64,000 bases of DNA from Thermus filiformis (GTDB lineage: Bacteria > Deinococcota > Deinococci > Deinococcales > Thermaceae): positions 253,673 through 317,672 of the forward strand of contig NZ_JPSL02000038.1 of assembly GCF_000771745.2 (NCBI RefSeq), written 5' to 3'. This document shows positions 7,254 to 15,561 of this stretch, piece by piece. The position numbers and the translations under genes are program-made. The notes beneath the pieces were generated by a model. That model was not told where the DNA came from, did not search any database, and saw only the letters and a list, made by a program, of their open reading frames with translations. Positions within the stretch are counted from its first letter, which is position 1. Each line of letters starts with the position of its first letter.

Positions 7254-8585
7254 ATGGAGCCTGGCCGTATCCCCCCCCATAACCTCGAGGCGGAGCAGAG
7301 CGTTCTGGGGTCCATTCTCCTGGACTCGGAGGTGCTGGACGAGCTCGAGGGCCTCCTCCCCACCCCCGAGGCCTTCTACCAGGAGGCCCACCGCAAAATC
7401 TTCGCGGCCATGCAGGCCCTTCGCGCCCGCCACCTCCCCGTGGACCTGGTCACCTTAAGCGAGGAGCTGAACCGCAGGGGCGAGCTCGAGGCCGTGGGCG
7501 GGCTGAGCTACCTGATCGCCCTCCAGGAGTCCACCCCCACCGCCGCCTACGCGGAGCACTACGCCCGCATCGTGGCGGAAAAGTGGGCCCTGAGGCGGCT
7601 CATCCAGGCGGCGGGGGAGGCCATGCGGCTGGCCTACGAGGAGGCGGGCAGCCTGGACGAGATCCTGGACCAGGCGGGGCGGAAGGTTTTGGAGGTGGCC
7701 CTCACCAAGACCGAGGAGGAGGGCCGCCCCTTGAGGGAGCTGGTCCACGAGACCTTTGAGCACATAGAGGCCCTCTTCCAGAACAAGGGGGAGGTCTCGG
7801 GGGTGCGGACCGGGTTCAAGGAGCTGGACGCCCTCATCGGGACCCTCTCCCCCGGGAGCCTGAACATCATCGCCGCCCGCCCCGCCATGGGCAAGACCGC
7901 CTTCGCCCTCACCATCGCCCAGCACGCGGCCCTAAAGGACGGGGTGCCGGTGGCCATCTACTCCCTGGAAATGCCCGCAAGCCAGCTGGTCCTAAGGATG
8001 CTCTGCTCCGAGGCCCGCATTGACATGAACCGGGTCCGGCAAGGGGCCCTAAGCGACCGGGACTTCACCCGGCTGGTGGACGTGGCGGGCCGCCTCTCCG
8101 AGGCCCCCATCTTCATAGACGACTCCCCCGACCTGACCCTGATGGAGCTCCGCGCCCGGGCCCGGCGGCTGAAGGCCCGGGAGAAGATCGGCCTGGTGGT
8201 CATAGACTACCTCCAGCTCATCTCCAGCCCCTCGGGGAAGAACGGGGAGAACCGCCAGCAGGAGATCGCCGCCATCTCCCGGGGGCTCAAGGGCCTGGCC
8301 CGGGAGCTCTCCGTGCCCGTGTTGGCCCTCTCCCAGCTCTCCCGGGCGGTGGAGAGCCGGCCCAACAAGCGGCCCATGCTCTCCGACCTCCGGGAGTCGG
8401 GGAGCCTGGAGCAGGACGCGGACCTGGTGATGTTCATCTACCGGGACGAGTACTACAACCCCCACTCGGAGAAGGCCGGGGTGGCGGAGATCATCGTGGG
8501 GAAGCAGAGAAACGGCCCCACGGGCACGGTGGAGCTCCAGTTCCACGCCCAGCACGTCCGGTTCAACGACCTGGCCAAGGACTAG
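7254..8585 (+). CDS. dnaB: Replicative DNA helicase DnaB
   Basis: 443 residues, intein-free. The N-terminal primase-interaction domain starts PPHNLEAEQSVLGSILLD; the RecA-like helicase domain has Walker A ARPAMGKTAF, Walker B VVIDYLQLI and the arginine-finger/H4 region. The hexamer unwinds DNA 5'-3' at the replication fork and stimulates DnaG. No ribosome site is seen; TAGACT at 7238-7243 lies 10 bases before the ATG, so the transcript has little or no leader. Confidence 0.97.
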   Translation: MEPGRIPPHNLEAEQSVLGSILLDSEVLDELEGLLPTPEAFYQEAHRKIFAAMQALRARHLPVDLVTLSEELNRRGELEAVGGLSYLIALQESTPTAAYAEHYARIVAEKWALRRLIQAAGEAMRLAYEEAGSLDEILDQAGRKVLEVALTKTEEEGRPLRELVHETFEHIEALFQNKGEVSGVRTGFKELDALIGTLSPGSLNIIAARPAMGKTAFALTIAQHAALKDGVPVAIYSLEMPASQLVLRMLCSEARIDMNRVRQGALSDRDFTRLVDVAGRLSEAPIFIDDSPDLTLMELRARARRLKAREKIGLVVIDYLQLISSPSGKNGENRQQEIAAISRGLKGLARELSVPVLALSQLSRAVESRPNKRPMLSDLRESGSLEQDADLVMFIYRDEYYNPHSEKAGVAEIIVGKQRNGPTGTVELQFHAQHVRFNDLAKD

Positions 8586-8605
8586 GCAAGCGCGCCGCCC
8601 CGTGG

Positions 8606-8611
8606 TATAAA
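8606..8611 (+). promoter_or_regulatory. Probable -10 element for rpsA
   Basis: TATAAA, with TAGGCA 17 bases upstream as a weak -35. It predicts a leader of about 105 nt before the S1 start at 8723, unusually long for this window, and could host autoregulation. Confidence 0.5.
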
Positions 8612-8722
8612 AGGAAGGTATGCCCTGTGGGGCCGCGCGATAAAGACGAGGGGGCAATGGACGCCTCCTCCCCTTTCGTGCCCCCAGGCAGGCGGCAAAC
8701 GGCGACAGGAGGAAATAGGCGG

Positions 8723-10321
8723 ATGGCGGCTTCGGAGCACAAGGAACAGGCGACCCCGACCCAGTTCAGCATGGAGGAGGCCCTCGAGGCCACCGGCGCC
8801 CGGTTGGAGAAGTCCATCCGGCCCGGCCAGGTCCTCACCGGCAAAGTGGTCTTCGTGGGTAGCGACGGCGTGGCGGTGGACATCGGCGCGAAGGTGGAGG
8901 GCATCATCCCCTTCAACCAGCTGACGGAGAAGACCCTCCCCGAGGAGGAGCTCAAGACCCTCCTCAAGCCCGGAGATGAGGTCCGGGTCCAGGTCCTCAA
9001 GGCCGATATGGAAAACGGCCAGATTATCCTCTCCCGCAAGAAGGTGGAGGCCACACAGACCTGGGACCAGGTCCAGGCCCTCTACGAGAAGGGAGAGCCG
9101 GTCACCGTCACCATCAAGGAGAAGGTGAAGGGCGGCCTACTCGCGGACCTGATGGGCCTGGAGGCCTTCATGCCCGCCAGCCAGGTGGACCTGAGGCGCA
9201 CCCCCAACCTGGACGAGTACGTGGGCCAGCAGGTCCTGGCCAAGATCATCGAGGTCCACCGGAAGAAGGGGCGGATCATCCTCTCCCGGCGCGCGGTCCT
9301 GGAGGAGGAGCAGAAGAAGGCCAAGGAGGCCTTTTTGCAGTCCATCCAGCCGGGCCAGGAGGTGGAGGGCGTGGTGGCGGACGTCACCGAGTTCGGCGCC
9401 TTCGTCAACCTGGGTCCGGTGGACGGCCTGGTCCACCGCTCCGAGATCACCTGGGGCCGGTTCAACCACCCCCGGGAGGTCATCCGCAAGGGGCAGAAGG
9501 TGCGGGCCAAGGTCCTCTCCGTGGACCCCGGGCGGGAGCGGGTCAACCTCTCCATCAAGGCCCTCATCCCCGACCCCTGGACCACGGCGGCGGAGAAGTA
9601 CCCGGTGGGCACCCGCGTCCGGGGCAAGGTGGTGGGCCTGACCCCCTTCGGGGCCTTCGTGGAGGTGGAGCCGGGCCTCGAGGGGCTCATCCACGTCTCC
9701 GAGCTCTCCTGGACCAAGCGCCCCCGCCACCCCTCCGAGGTTCTGAAGGAGGGGGAGGAGGTGGAGGCCGTGGTCCTGCGGATTGACCCCCAGGAGCGCC
9801 GCCTCTCCCTGGGCCTGAAGCAGACCCAGCCCGACCCCTGGCAGGCCCTGGTGGAGAAGTACCCGCCCGGGACCGTGGTCAAGGGGAAGGTCACCGGGGT
9901 GACCGACTTCGGCGTCTTCGTGGAGCTCGAGCCCGGGATGGAGGGCCTAGTCCACGTGAGCGAGCTGGACCACGCCCGGGTGGAGAACCCCGCTGCCCTC
10001 TTCAAGAAGGGGGACGAGCTGGAGGTGGTGGTCCTGAACATAGACCCGGTGGAGCAGCGCATCTCCCTCTCCCGCAAGCGCCTCCTCCCGCCCCCGGCCC
10101 CCAAGCCCCTGGAGGAGCGCGAGCGGCCGCGCCGGAATAAGGGCAAGGGCCGGGAGAAGCGGCGGACGGGCCGCGCCCCCGAGCGGGAGTACGAGTACGG
10201 GGCGGTGGCCGAGTACAACCTGTACGACGCCTCCGCGGTGCCCACCTCCACCGCCACGGTGAAGCTGGGCGACCTCTACGGGGACCTCCTGGCCACCTTG
10301 GGCCTCGAGGAAGAGAAGTAG
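8723..10321 (+). CDS. rpsA: 30S ribosomal protein S1
   Basis: 532 residues from the ATG at 8723, preceded by AGGAGG; the frame stays open further upstream but without homology. Five S1 RNA-binding repeats are visible, starting at roughly residues 27, 110, 195, 288 and 375, each with the FGAFV/HVSEL pattern in the last three. The C-terminal tail is basic then acidic. S1 brings mRNA to the 30S subunit. In a genome with many leaderless genes it serves mainly the leadered set. A strong terminator follows. Confidence 0.96.
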   Translation: MAASEHKEQATPTQFSMEEALEATGARLEKSIRPGQVLTGKVVFVGSDGVAVDIGAKVEGIIPFNQLTEKTLPEEELKTLLKPGDEVRVQVLKADMENGQIILSRKKVEATQTWDQVQALYEKGEPVTVTIKEKVKGGLLADLMGLEAFMPASQVDLRRTPNLDEYVGQQVLAKIIEVHRKKGRIILSRRAVLEEEQKKAKEAFLQSIQPGQEVEGVVADVTEFGAFVNLGPVDGLVHRSEITWGRFNHPREVIRKGQKVRAKVLSVDPGRERVNLSIKALIPDPWTTAAEKYPVGTRVRGKVVGLTPFGAFVEVEPGLEGLIHVSELSWTKRPRHPSEVLKEGEEVEAVVLRIDPQERRLSLGLKQTQPDPWQALVEKYPPGTVVKGKVTGVTDFGVFVELEPGMEGLVHVSELDHARVENPAALFKKGDELEVVVLNIDPVEQRISLSRKRLLPPPAPKPLEERERPRRNKGKGREKRRTGRAPEREYEYGAVAEYNLYDASAVPTSTATVKLGDLYGDLLATLGLEEEK

Positions 10322-10336
10322 CCCCCGAAGCCCCGG

Positions 10337-10367
10337 CGCCCCCCCGGCCGGGGGGGACGCTTTTTTT
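10337..10367 (+). terminator. Rho-independent terminator of rpsA
   Basis: GC-only hairpin built from GCGCCCCCCC and GGGGGGGACGC followed by a run of seven T. Confidence 0.85.
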
Positions 10368-10409
10368 CTCCTCCGGGAGGCTACGCAAGGAGGCTTGGGA
10401 AAGGGTTTA

Positions 10410-10451
10410 CCGGGGCCCCCGTCCCAGCGCAAGCTGGGACGGGGTGGCATC
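10410..10451. repeat. 42-bp palindromic repeat unit, stem type GTCCCAGC
   Basis: CCCCGTCCCAGC pairs with GCTGGGACGGGG around a short GCAA-type loop; flanks CCGGGG and GGTGGCAT are conserved. Its outer end overlaps the TGA stop of the minus-strand aminopeptidase, and it is preceded by GCTTGGGAAAGG as in the 7021 and 29790 copies. It lies between convergent genes. Confidence 0.85.
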
Positions 10452-11514
10452 ACACAAAGCGGCCGTTTTCCTGGAAGAGGACCCCGTCCAGGTAGACCGC
10501 CCCGCCCGGCCTCAGGTCCAGGACCAGGTCCAGGTGGAGGGCGCTTCGGTTCTTCCCGCCCGTCTCGGGGTAGCTGTTGCCCAGGGCCAGGTGGAGGCTC
10601 CCCCCGATCTTCTCGTCCAAAAGCACCAGCCCCGTGGGCCGGTCAATCCCGTAGTTGGTGCCGATCCCCACCTCCCCGAGCCTCCGGGCCCCCTCGTCCG
10701 TCTCCAGAAGGGCGAGGAAGACCTCCTCCCCCTCCTGGGCCCCCGCCGCCACCACCCGCCCCTCCTTGAACCGGAGCCAGGCCCCCCGGACGCGCACCCC
10801 CTGGACCAAAAGGGGCAGGTTGAACCGCACCTCCCCCTCCGCCGAGTCCTCCCAAGGCCCGGTGAAGACCTCCCCCGAGGGCATGTTGCGCCGCCCGTCG
10901 GAGTTAATCCAGGTGCGCCCCTCCACCCGCAGGGTGAGGTCGGTGCCCGGGGCCTGGACGCGGAGGGTCTTGGCCCGGGAAAGCCGGGCGATCAGCTCCT
11001 CCTGGAAGGCGGAAAGGGCCCGCCAGCGGAGGAGTGGGTCCTGGTCCAGGAAGAGGGCTTTGCGGTAGAGGGCCAGGAAGTCCTCGGTGCTCATCCCCGC
11101 CTGGGCCGCGTACCCCGGCGTGGGGTAGAGGGTGAGGGCCCAGCGCTTCTTAAGCCGCTCCTCGGCCAGGGCCCTATGCCCCAGCCGGTGGCGGCGCAGG
11201 GCCTGGGGAGGGAGGCCGGAAAGCTCAAAGGGGTTTTCCGCGCTCAAAACGCGCAGGAACTTGTGGGCCCGGCCGTACAGGGCCCGAAGCCCCTCTGGGG
11301 GCGCGTCCAGCCAGGCGCCCCCCCGCTCCAAGAGGGCGCGGGTCTGGCCCGGGTAGGCCAGGAGGGCGTGCAGGTAGGCCCCCCGGTCCAGGGCCGCGGG
11401 GAAGAGGGCCCGCAGGAGGGGGAGGGCGGGGGTCTCCGCCTCCAGGAGGATCTCGTCCCCGGGGCCCGCCTCGAGGCAGTAGTCCAAGAGGAGTTCGGCC
11501 AAGCGCTCGTCCAC
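10450..11514 (-). CDS. M29-family metalloaminopeptidase (aminopeptidase T type)
   Basis: 354 residues from a GTG start. The C-terminal half carries the family's metal-ligand strands: GEVFTGPWEDSAEGEVRF, GIGTNYGID, HLALGNSYPETGGKN and ALHLDLVLD. M29 enzymes are two-cobalt or zinc exopeptidases found mainly in thermophiles and firmicutes, removing N-terminal residues from peptides. Transcription appears leaderless: TATCAT lies 6 bases before the GTG. That element overlaps the -10 of the divergent gene on the other strand. Confidence 0.9.
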   Translation of the reverse strand: MDERLAELLLDYCLEAGPGDEILLEAETPALPLLRALFPAALDRGAYLHALLAYPGQTRALLERGGAWLDAPPEGLRALYGRAHKFLRVLSAENPFELSGLPPQALRRHRLGHRALAEERLKKRWALTLYPTPGYAAQAGMSTEDFLALYRKALFLDQDPLLRWRALSAFQEELIARLSRAKTLRVQAPGTDLTLRVEGRTWINSDGRRNMPSGEVFTGPWEDSAEGEVRFNLPLLVQGVRVRGAWLRFKEGRVVAAGAQEGEEVFLALLETDEGARRLGEVGIGTNYGIDRPTGLVLLDEKIGGSLHLALGNSYPETGGKNRSALHLDLVLDLRPGGAVYLDGVLFQENGRFV

Positions 11515-11519
11515 TTTGC

Positions 11520-11526
11520 TATGATA
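11520..11526. promoter_or_regulatory. Shared bidirectional -10 element
   Basis: TATGATA gives TATGAT on the plus strand (11520-11525) and TATCAT on the minus strand (11521-11526), offset by one base. Plus-strand start codon at 11535, minus-strand start codon at 11514, both without ribosome sites. Confidence 0.65.
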
Positions 11527-11534
11527 AGCCCAAG

Positions 11535-12713
11535 ATGGAGGAACCCAGGATTACGCCCCTCGCCCGGCGGCTCGCCGAGGAAAACGGCATAGACTGGCGC
11601 AAGCTCCAGGGCACGGGCCCGGAGGGCACCATCGTGGAGCGGGACATCCTGGCCTTCTTGGCCAAAGTGATGGCGGGGGAGGTGGACCTCCCGCCCGCCC
11701 CCGAGCCCCCCCCGCCCCCGCCCCCGAGCCCCGAGGAGCTGGAGCGGGCCATGAGCGTCCTGGCCAAGGAGGGGGTCCACCCGGAGGAGGTCCTCCCTCA
11801 GGAGAAGGAGGCCAAGGAAGCCAAGGAGGCCTGGGAGGCGGAGGAGCTGGAAGGGCTTTTGGACGTGGACCTGGAGGTGGACCTGGACCAGGCCCCGGAA
11901 GAGGTGGAGGCCACCCTCCTCACCTGGCCGGAGCACACCCCGACCCTGACGGAGTCGGAGCTGGAGCTCCCGGAGCTGGACCTGGGCGGCGCAAAGGAGG
12001 AGCCCCTGCTGGCGGAGGAAGAGCTCCTGCTGGCGGAGGAGGCCCCCCCAGAGCCCCCCCTCGAGGCCTGGGAGGAGGAGGCCCTGGAAGCCCTCTTGGA
12101 GACGGAGGCCGAGCCCCTCCCACCCCTGGAAGAAGCCCTCCCACCCCTGGAGGAGCCCACGCCGGAGGCGGAGCCGACCGAGGCGACTCCCCAGGAACCC
12201 CTCGAGGCCCCGGCCCCCGTCCAGACCCCCCTTGCGGCGGCCGCGGTCCCCTTTTCGGCGGCCGCCCCGGCCCCCGTCCAGGCCCCCCTCCTGCGGGTCC
12301 ACCGGGCCCGGCTGGACCTGGAGCCGGCCCGGCGGGCGGCCGAGGTCCTCTCCCGGGCCCTGGGGGGCCAGGTGGGCCTGGAGGCCCTCCTGGTCCAGGC
12401 GGCGGCGAAGGCCCTGGCCGAGCTGGAGCTTCCCCACCGGGCGCTTTTGGGAAGCCTCGAGGGGGAGGCCCTGAAGGGCCACCTTCCCCCCGCCGGGGGG
12501 CTGCGCGCCCTGGCCCGGGGGGAGCGGGGGGAGGAGGGAGAAGGGCTTCTCTGCCTCTTCGGCGAGGAGGAGGTCCACACCGGGGCCCCTCTCCTCTACC
12601 TCCACCCGGAGGGCCTCCTCACCCTCTCCGGCCCCTTTGAGCCCCGCCTGGCCCGGGCCCTTCTGGACCGGGTCCGGTCCTACCTGGAAGAGCCCCTACT
12701 CCTTTTCGTCTAG
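11535..12713 (+). CDS. E3-binding-domain protein with degenerate E2-like C-terminus
   Basis: 392 residues. Residues 4-40 are a clear peripheral-subunit-binding (E3-binding) domain ([19 protein letters not shown] then [14 protein letters not shown]). Residues about 50-250 are a very acidic, proline-rich linker. Residues about 255-392 look like a shrunken 2-oxoacid dehydrogenase acyltransferase domain, but the catalytic HxxxDG motif is absent and there is no lipoyl domain at the N-terminus. It could dock E3 (lipoamide dehydrogenase) or another partner without doing acyl transfer. The gene ends overlapping uvrB by 4 bases, tail to tail. Confidence 0.7.
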   Translation: MEEPRITPLARRLAEENGIDWRKLQGTGPEGTIVERDILAFLAKVMAGEVDLPPAPEPPPPPPPSPEELERAMSVLAKEGVHPEEVLPQEKEAKEAKEAWEAEELEGLLDVDLEVDLDQAPEEVEATLLTWPEHTPTLTESELELPELDLGGAKEEPLLAEEELLLAEEAPPEPPLEAWEEEALEALLETEAEPLPPLEEALPPLEEPTPEAEPTEATPQEPLEAPAPVQTPLAAAAVPFSAAAPAPVQAPLLRVHRARLDLEPARRAAEVLSRALGGQVGLEALLVQAAAKALAELELPHRALLGSLEGEALKGHLPPAGGLRALARGERGEEGEGLLCLFGEEEVHTGAPLLYLHPEGLLTLSGPFEPRLARALLDRVRSYLEEPLLLFV

Positions 12714-14722
12714 CGCCGCCTGCGCCGGGGGCGCTTGGGCGCGGCGGGGAGGGCCTCCACCCCCATGAGCCGGGCCTCCAGGGCCCGGATCTGGTCGCGC
12801 AGCTCCGCCGCCTTCTCGTACTCCATCTCCTCGGCCATCCGCCACATCTGAAGTTCCAGCTCCGCGATGCGGGCCCGGATCTCTTCCTCGTCCAGGGCCT
12901 CCTCCCCCTCCTCGTACCCCTCGGGCCGGATGACCGCCCGCACCTCCTTGCGCACCGTCTTGGGGGTGATGCCGTGCTCGAGGTTGTAGGCCTCCTGGAG
13001 CCTGCGGCGGCGGTTGGTCTCTTCTATCGCCCTCCGCATGGCCTCGGAGAGGGTGTCCGCGTAGAGCCAGACCTCGCCCCGCTCGTTCCGCGCCGCCCGG
13101 CCGATGGTCTGGATGAGGCTCCGCTCGCTCCTTAAGAAGCCCTCCTTGTCCGCGTCCAGGATGGCCACCAGGCTGACCTCGGGCAGGTCCAGCCCCTCCC
13201 GCAACAGGTTGATCCCCACCAGGCAGTCGTAGTGGCCGAGGCGCAGGTCCCTAAGGAGGGCCTGGCGCTCAAAGGCGTCCAGCTCGTGGTGGAGGTAGCG
13301 GGCCCGTATGCCGTGCTCCACCAAAAAGTCCGTGAGCTCCTCCGCCATGCGCACGGTGAGGACGGTGACCAGGGTCCTTTCGCCCCTTTTGGCCCTTTCC
13401 CGGATCCCCTCCATCAGGTCCAGAAGCTGGTTCTCCGTGGGCTTGACCACCACCAAGGGGTCCAGAAGCCCCGTGGGGCGGATGATCTGCTCCACCACCC
13501 GGCCCGCCTCCCGCTCAAACGCCCCCGGGGTGGCGCTCACGAAGACCAGCTGGGGGGCCCGCTCCAGGAACTCCTCAAACCGCAAGGGGCGGTTGTCCAG
13601 GGCCGAGGGCAGGCGGAAGCCGTAGTCCACCAGGGTCTTCTTCCGCACGTAGTCCCCCCGGTACATCCCCTGAAGCTGGGGGAGGGCCACGTGGGACTCG
13701 TCTATGAAGACCAGCCGGTCCTCGGGGAAGTAGTCCAGAAGGGTGAAGGGGGGCTCCCCGGGGGCCTTGCCGGTGAAGTAGCGGCTGTAGTTCTCCACCC
13801 CGGGGCAGGTGCCCATGACCCGGAGCATCTCCAAGTCGTAAAGGGTGCGCTCCCGCAGGCGCTGGGCGTAGAGGACCTCCCCCCGCTCCTCAAAGTAGCG
13901 GAGCCGCTCCTCCAGCTCCTTCCGGATCTCCTCCAGGATCTCCTCCATCCCCTCCGGGCTCAGGTAGTGGGTGGCGGGGAAGAGGACGAAGCCGGGAAGC
14001 TCCCTAAGCCTTTCGCCGCTTACCGGGTGCACCTGGAGGATCCGCTCCACCTCGTCCCCGAAGAGCTCCACCCGGATGGGCTCGGTCTCGTAGGCGGGGA
14101 AGATCTCCAGGACCTCCCCCCGGGCCCGGAAGCGCCCCGGGGCCAGGTCCACCTCGTTCCGCTCGTAGCCGAGCTCCAGAAGCCGCTCCAGGAGGGCCTC
14201 CCGGGGGTAGGTCATCCCCTTTTCCACCACCAGGTTGCGGGCCCGGTACTCCCGGGGGTCCCCCAGGCCGTAGATGGCCGAAACCGAGGCCACCACGATC
14301 ACGTCCCGCCGGGTGAGGAGGCTCCGGGTGGTGGAGTGGCGCAGGCGCTCGATCTCCGGGTTGATGCTGGCGTCCTTCTCAATGTACAGGTCCCGCCCCG
14401 GCACGTAGGCCTCGGGCTGGTAGTAGTCGTAGTAGCTGATGAAGTACTCCACCGCGTTCTCGGGAAAGAGGGCCCGGAACTCGGCGGCGAGCTGGGCGGC
14501 CAGGATCTTGTTGGGGGCGAGGACCAGGGTGGGCCTGCCCAGGGCCTCAATCACCTTGGCCATGGTAACCGTCTTCCCCGTGCCGGTGGCCCCCAAAAGG
14601 GTGACGAACCGCTCCCCCGCCTCCAGGGCCTCCACCAGCTCCCTTATGGCCTTGGGCTGGTCCCCCTTGGGCTCGGGACCTTGGTAGCGGAAGACCGATT
14701 TTTCCATCCTCTTTTTCGTCAT
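12710..14722 (-). CDS. uvrB: UvrABC system protein B
   Basis: About 670 residues. Walker [13 protein letters not shown], the beta-hairpin region [16 protein letters not shown]-box (IDESH), helicase motif VI (QTIGRAARN) and a C-terminal UVR domain ([17 protein letters not shown]) that contacts UvrC. It verifies damage after UvrA and loads UvrC in nucleotide excision repair. Close to T. thermophilus UvrB throughout. Start at 14722; the second ATG at 14707 gives a length nearer to the homologue. A basic tail RPRRRRR ends the protein. Confidence 0.96.
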   Translation of the reverse strand: MTKKRMEKSVFRYQGPEPKGDQPKAIRELVEALEAGERFVTLLGATGTGKTVTMAKVIEALGRPTLVLAPNKILAAQLAAEFRALFPENAVEYFISYYDYYQPEAYVPGRDLYIEKDASINPEIERLRHSTTRSLLTRRDVIVVASVSAIYGLGDPREYRARNLVVEKGMTYPREALLERLLELGYERNEVDLAPGRFRARGEVLEIFPAYETEPIRVELFGDEVERILQVHPVSGERLRELPGFVLFPATHYLSPEGMEEILEEIRKELEERLRYFEERGEVLYAQRLRERTLYDLEMLRVMGTCPGVENYSRYFTGKAPGEPPFTLLDYFPEDRLVFIDESHVALPQLQGMYRGDYVRKKTLVDYGFRLPSALDNRPLRFEEFLERAPQLVFVSATPGAFEREAGRVVEQIIRPTGLLDPLVVVKPTENQLLDLMEGIRERAKRGERTLVTVLTVRMAEELTDFLVEHGIRARYLHHELDAFERQALLRDLRLGHYDCLVGINLLREGLDLPEVSLVAILDADKEGFLRSERSLIQTIGRAARNERGEVWLYADTLSEAMRRAIEETNRRRRLQEAYNLEHGITPKTVRKEVRAVIRPEGYEEGEEALDEEEIRARIAELELQMWRMAEEMEYEKAAELRDQIRALEARLMGVEALPAAPKRPRRRRR

Positions 14723-14754
14723 TCAGGCTTCCCTTGGGGGCGGTTTACCGGGTA

Positions 14755-15399
14755 TCAAAGCCCTAAAGCCCGGCGGGCGGGGAGGTAGTCCGGAGAGGCC
14801 TTCAGGGCCTGGCGGTAGGCTTCCCGGGCCTCTGGGTCCCGGCCCAGGGCCTCGAGGGCTAGGCCCTGCAGGTAGAGGGCCTGGGCCTTGAAAGGGCCGT
14901 CCCCCGCCCGGCGGAAGGCGGCCAGGGCCTCCGCCGGGTCCTGTGCCAGGAGGAAGAGCCCCTTAAGGAGGGCCGCCTCCGCCCCGCCCCCCGCCCGCTC
15001 CGCCCGGGCCAGGGCCTCCTCGGAAGGGCGGCCCGCCTCCCGGGCCGCCAGGGCCCAGAGGAGGGCGTCCTGGGGAAGGCCCGAGTAGATGGCCGCGGCT
15101 TGGAAGGCCCGCCGGGCCTCCTCGGCCTTTCCCGCCTCCAGGGCCAGCCAGCCCTTGAGCCGCTCCACCTCCGCCCCCCGGCCCAGGCGGGCCGCCCCCT
15201 CCAGGGCCTCCCGGGCCGCCTCCGGCCGGCCCAGGAGCAGGTAGGCCCGGCCCTTCAGGGCCAGAACCTCCGGACCGGGGGGCTCCCGCTCCAGCCGGGC
15301 CAGGGCCAGCTCGTACTGGCCCTGGCGCAGGAGGGACCGGGCCAGGTCCAGCCCCTGGGCCAGGGCCAGGCCCAGGAGGAGCACCCCCACCCAGCGCAT
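14755..15399 (-). CDS. Secreted TPR-repeat protein
   Basis: 214 residues with a signal peptide MRWVGVLLLGLALAQG. The mature protein is almost wholly tetratricopeptide-like helices rich in Ala, Leu and Arg, with a classic repeat at the end (ALGRDPEAREAYRQAL). Such proteins scaffold other proteins in the periplasm; no enzyme motif is present. TATCAT is 6 bases before the ATG, so the message is probably leaderless. In-frame sequence upstream of this ATG is repeat DNA and was not used. Confidence 0.75.
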   Translation of the reverse strand: MRWVGVLLLGLALAQGLDLARSLLRQGQYELALARLEREPPGPEVLALKGRAYLLLGRPEAAREALEGAARLGRGAEVERLKGWLALEAGKAEEARRAFQAAAIYSGLPQDALLWALAAREAGRPSEEALARAERAGGGAEAALLKGLFLLAQDPAEALAAFRRAGDGPFKAQALYLQGLALEALGRDPEAREAYRQALKASPDYLPARRALGL

Positions 15400-15438
15400 A
15401 CCCCCATGATACCCGCTTCGCCCGGACCCGATTATGGG

Positions 15439-15495
15439 CCAAACGCCGAAGGCTGAACGCCAAACGCCGAACGCTGAACGCCGAACGCGCAAGGC
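15439..15495. repeat. Degenerate 7-bp repeat array (consensus C-Y-R-AACG)
   Basis: Eight consecutive heptamers: CCAAACG, CCGAAGG, CTGAACG, CCAAACG, CCGAACG, CTGAACG, CCGAACG, CGCAAGG. The first three and next three form a 21-bp higher-order unit. It lies between the slpA terminator and the TPR gene promoter. It is distinct from the 8-bp TGAAGCGG arrays but of the same style. Confidence 0.8.
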
Positions 15496-15511
15496 TCTCT
15501 GGCTCGCACCG

Positions 15512-15547
15512 GAAAAAGCCAACCCCCCGCCCCGGGGGGCGGGGGGA
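15512..15547 (-). terminator. Terminator of slpA
   Basis: On the minus strand, CCCCCCGCCCC pairs with GGGGCGGGGGG, followed by TTGGCTTTTT. Confidence 0.8.
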
Positions 15548-15561
15548 GGGCCCGGCGGGCT

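Noticed and set aside
13232..14788. 518-residue open frame antisense to uvrB
   Set aside because: Shadow frame from high GC; Pro/Gly/Leu/His-rich sequence without homology, opposite a certain gene. The same applies to long antisense frames over slpA, transglycosylase, HD-GYP and pntB.
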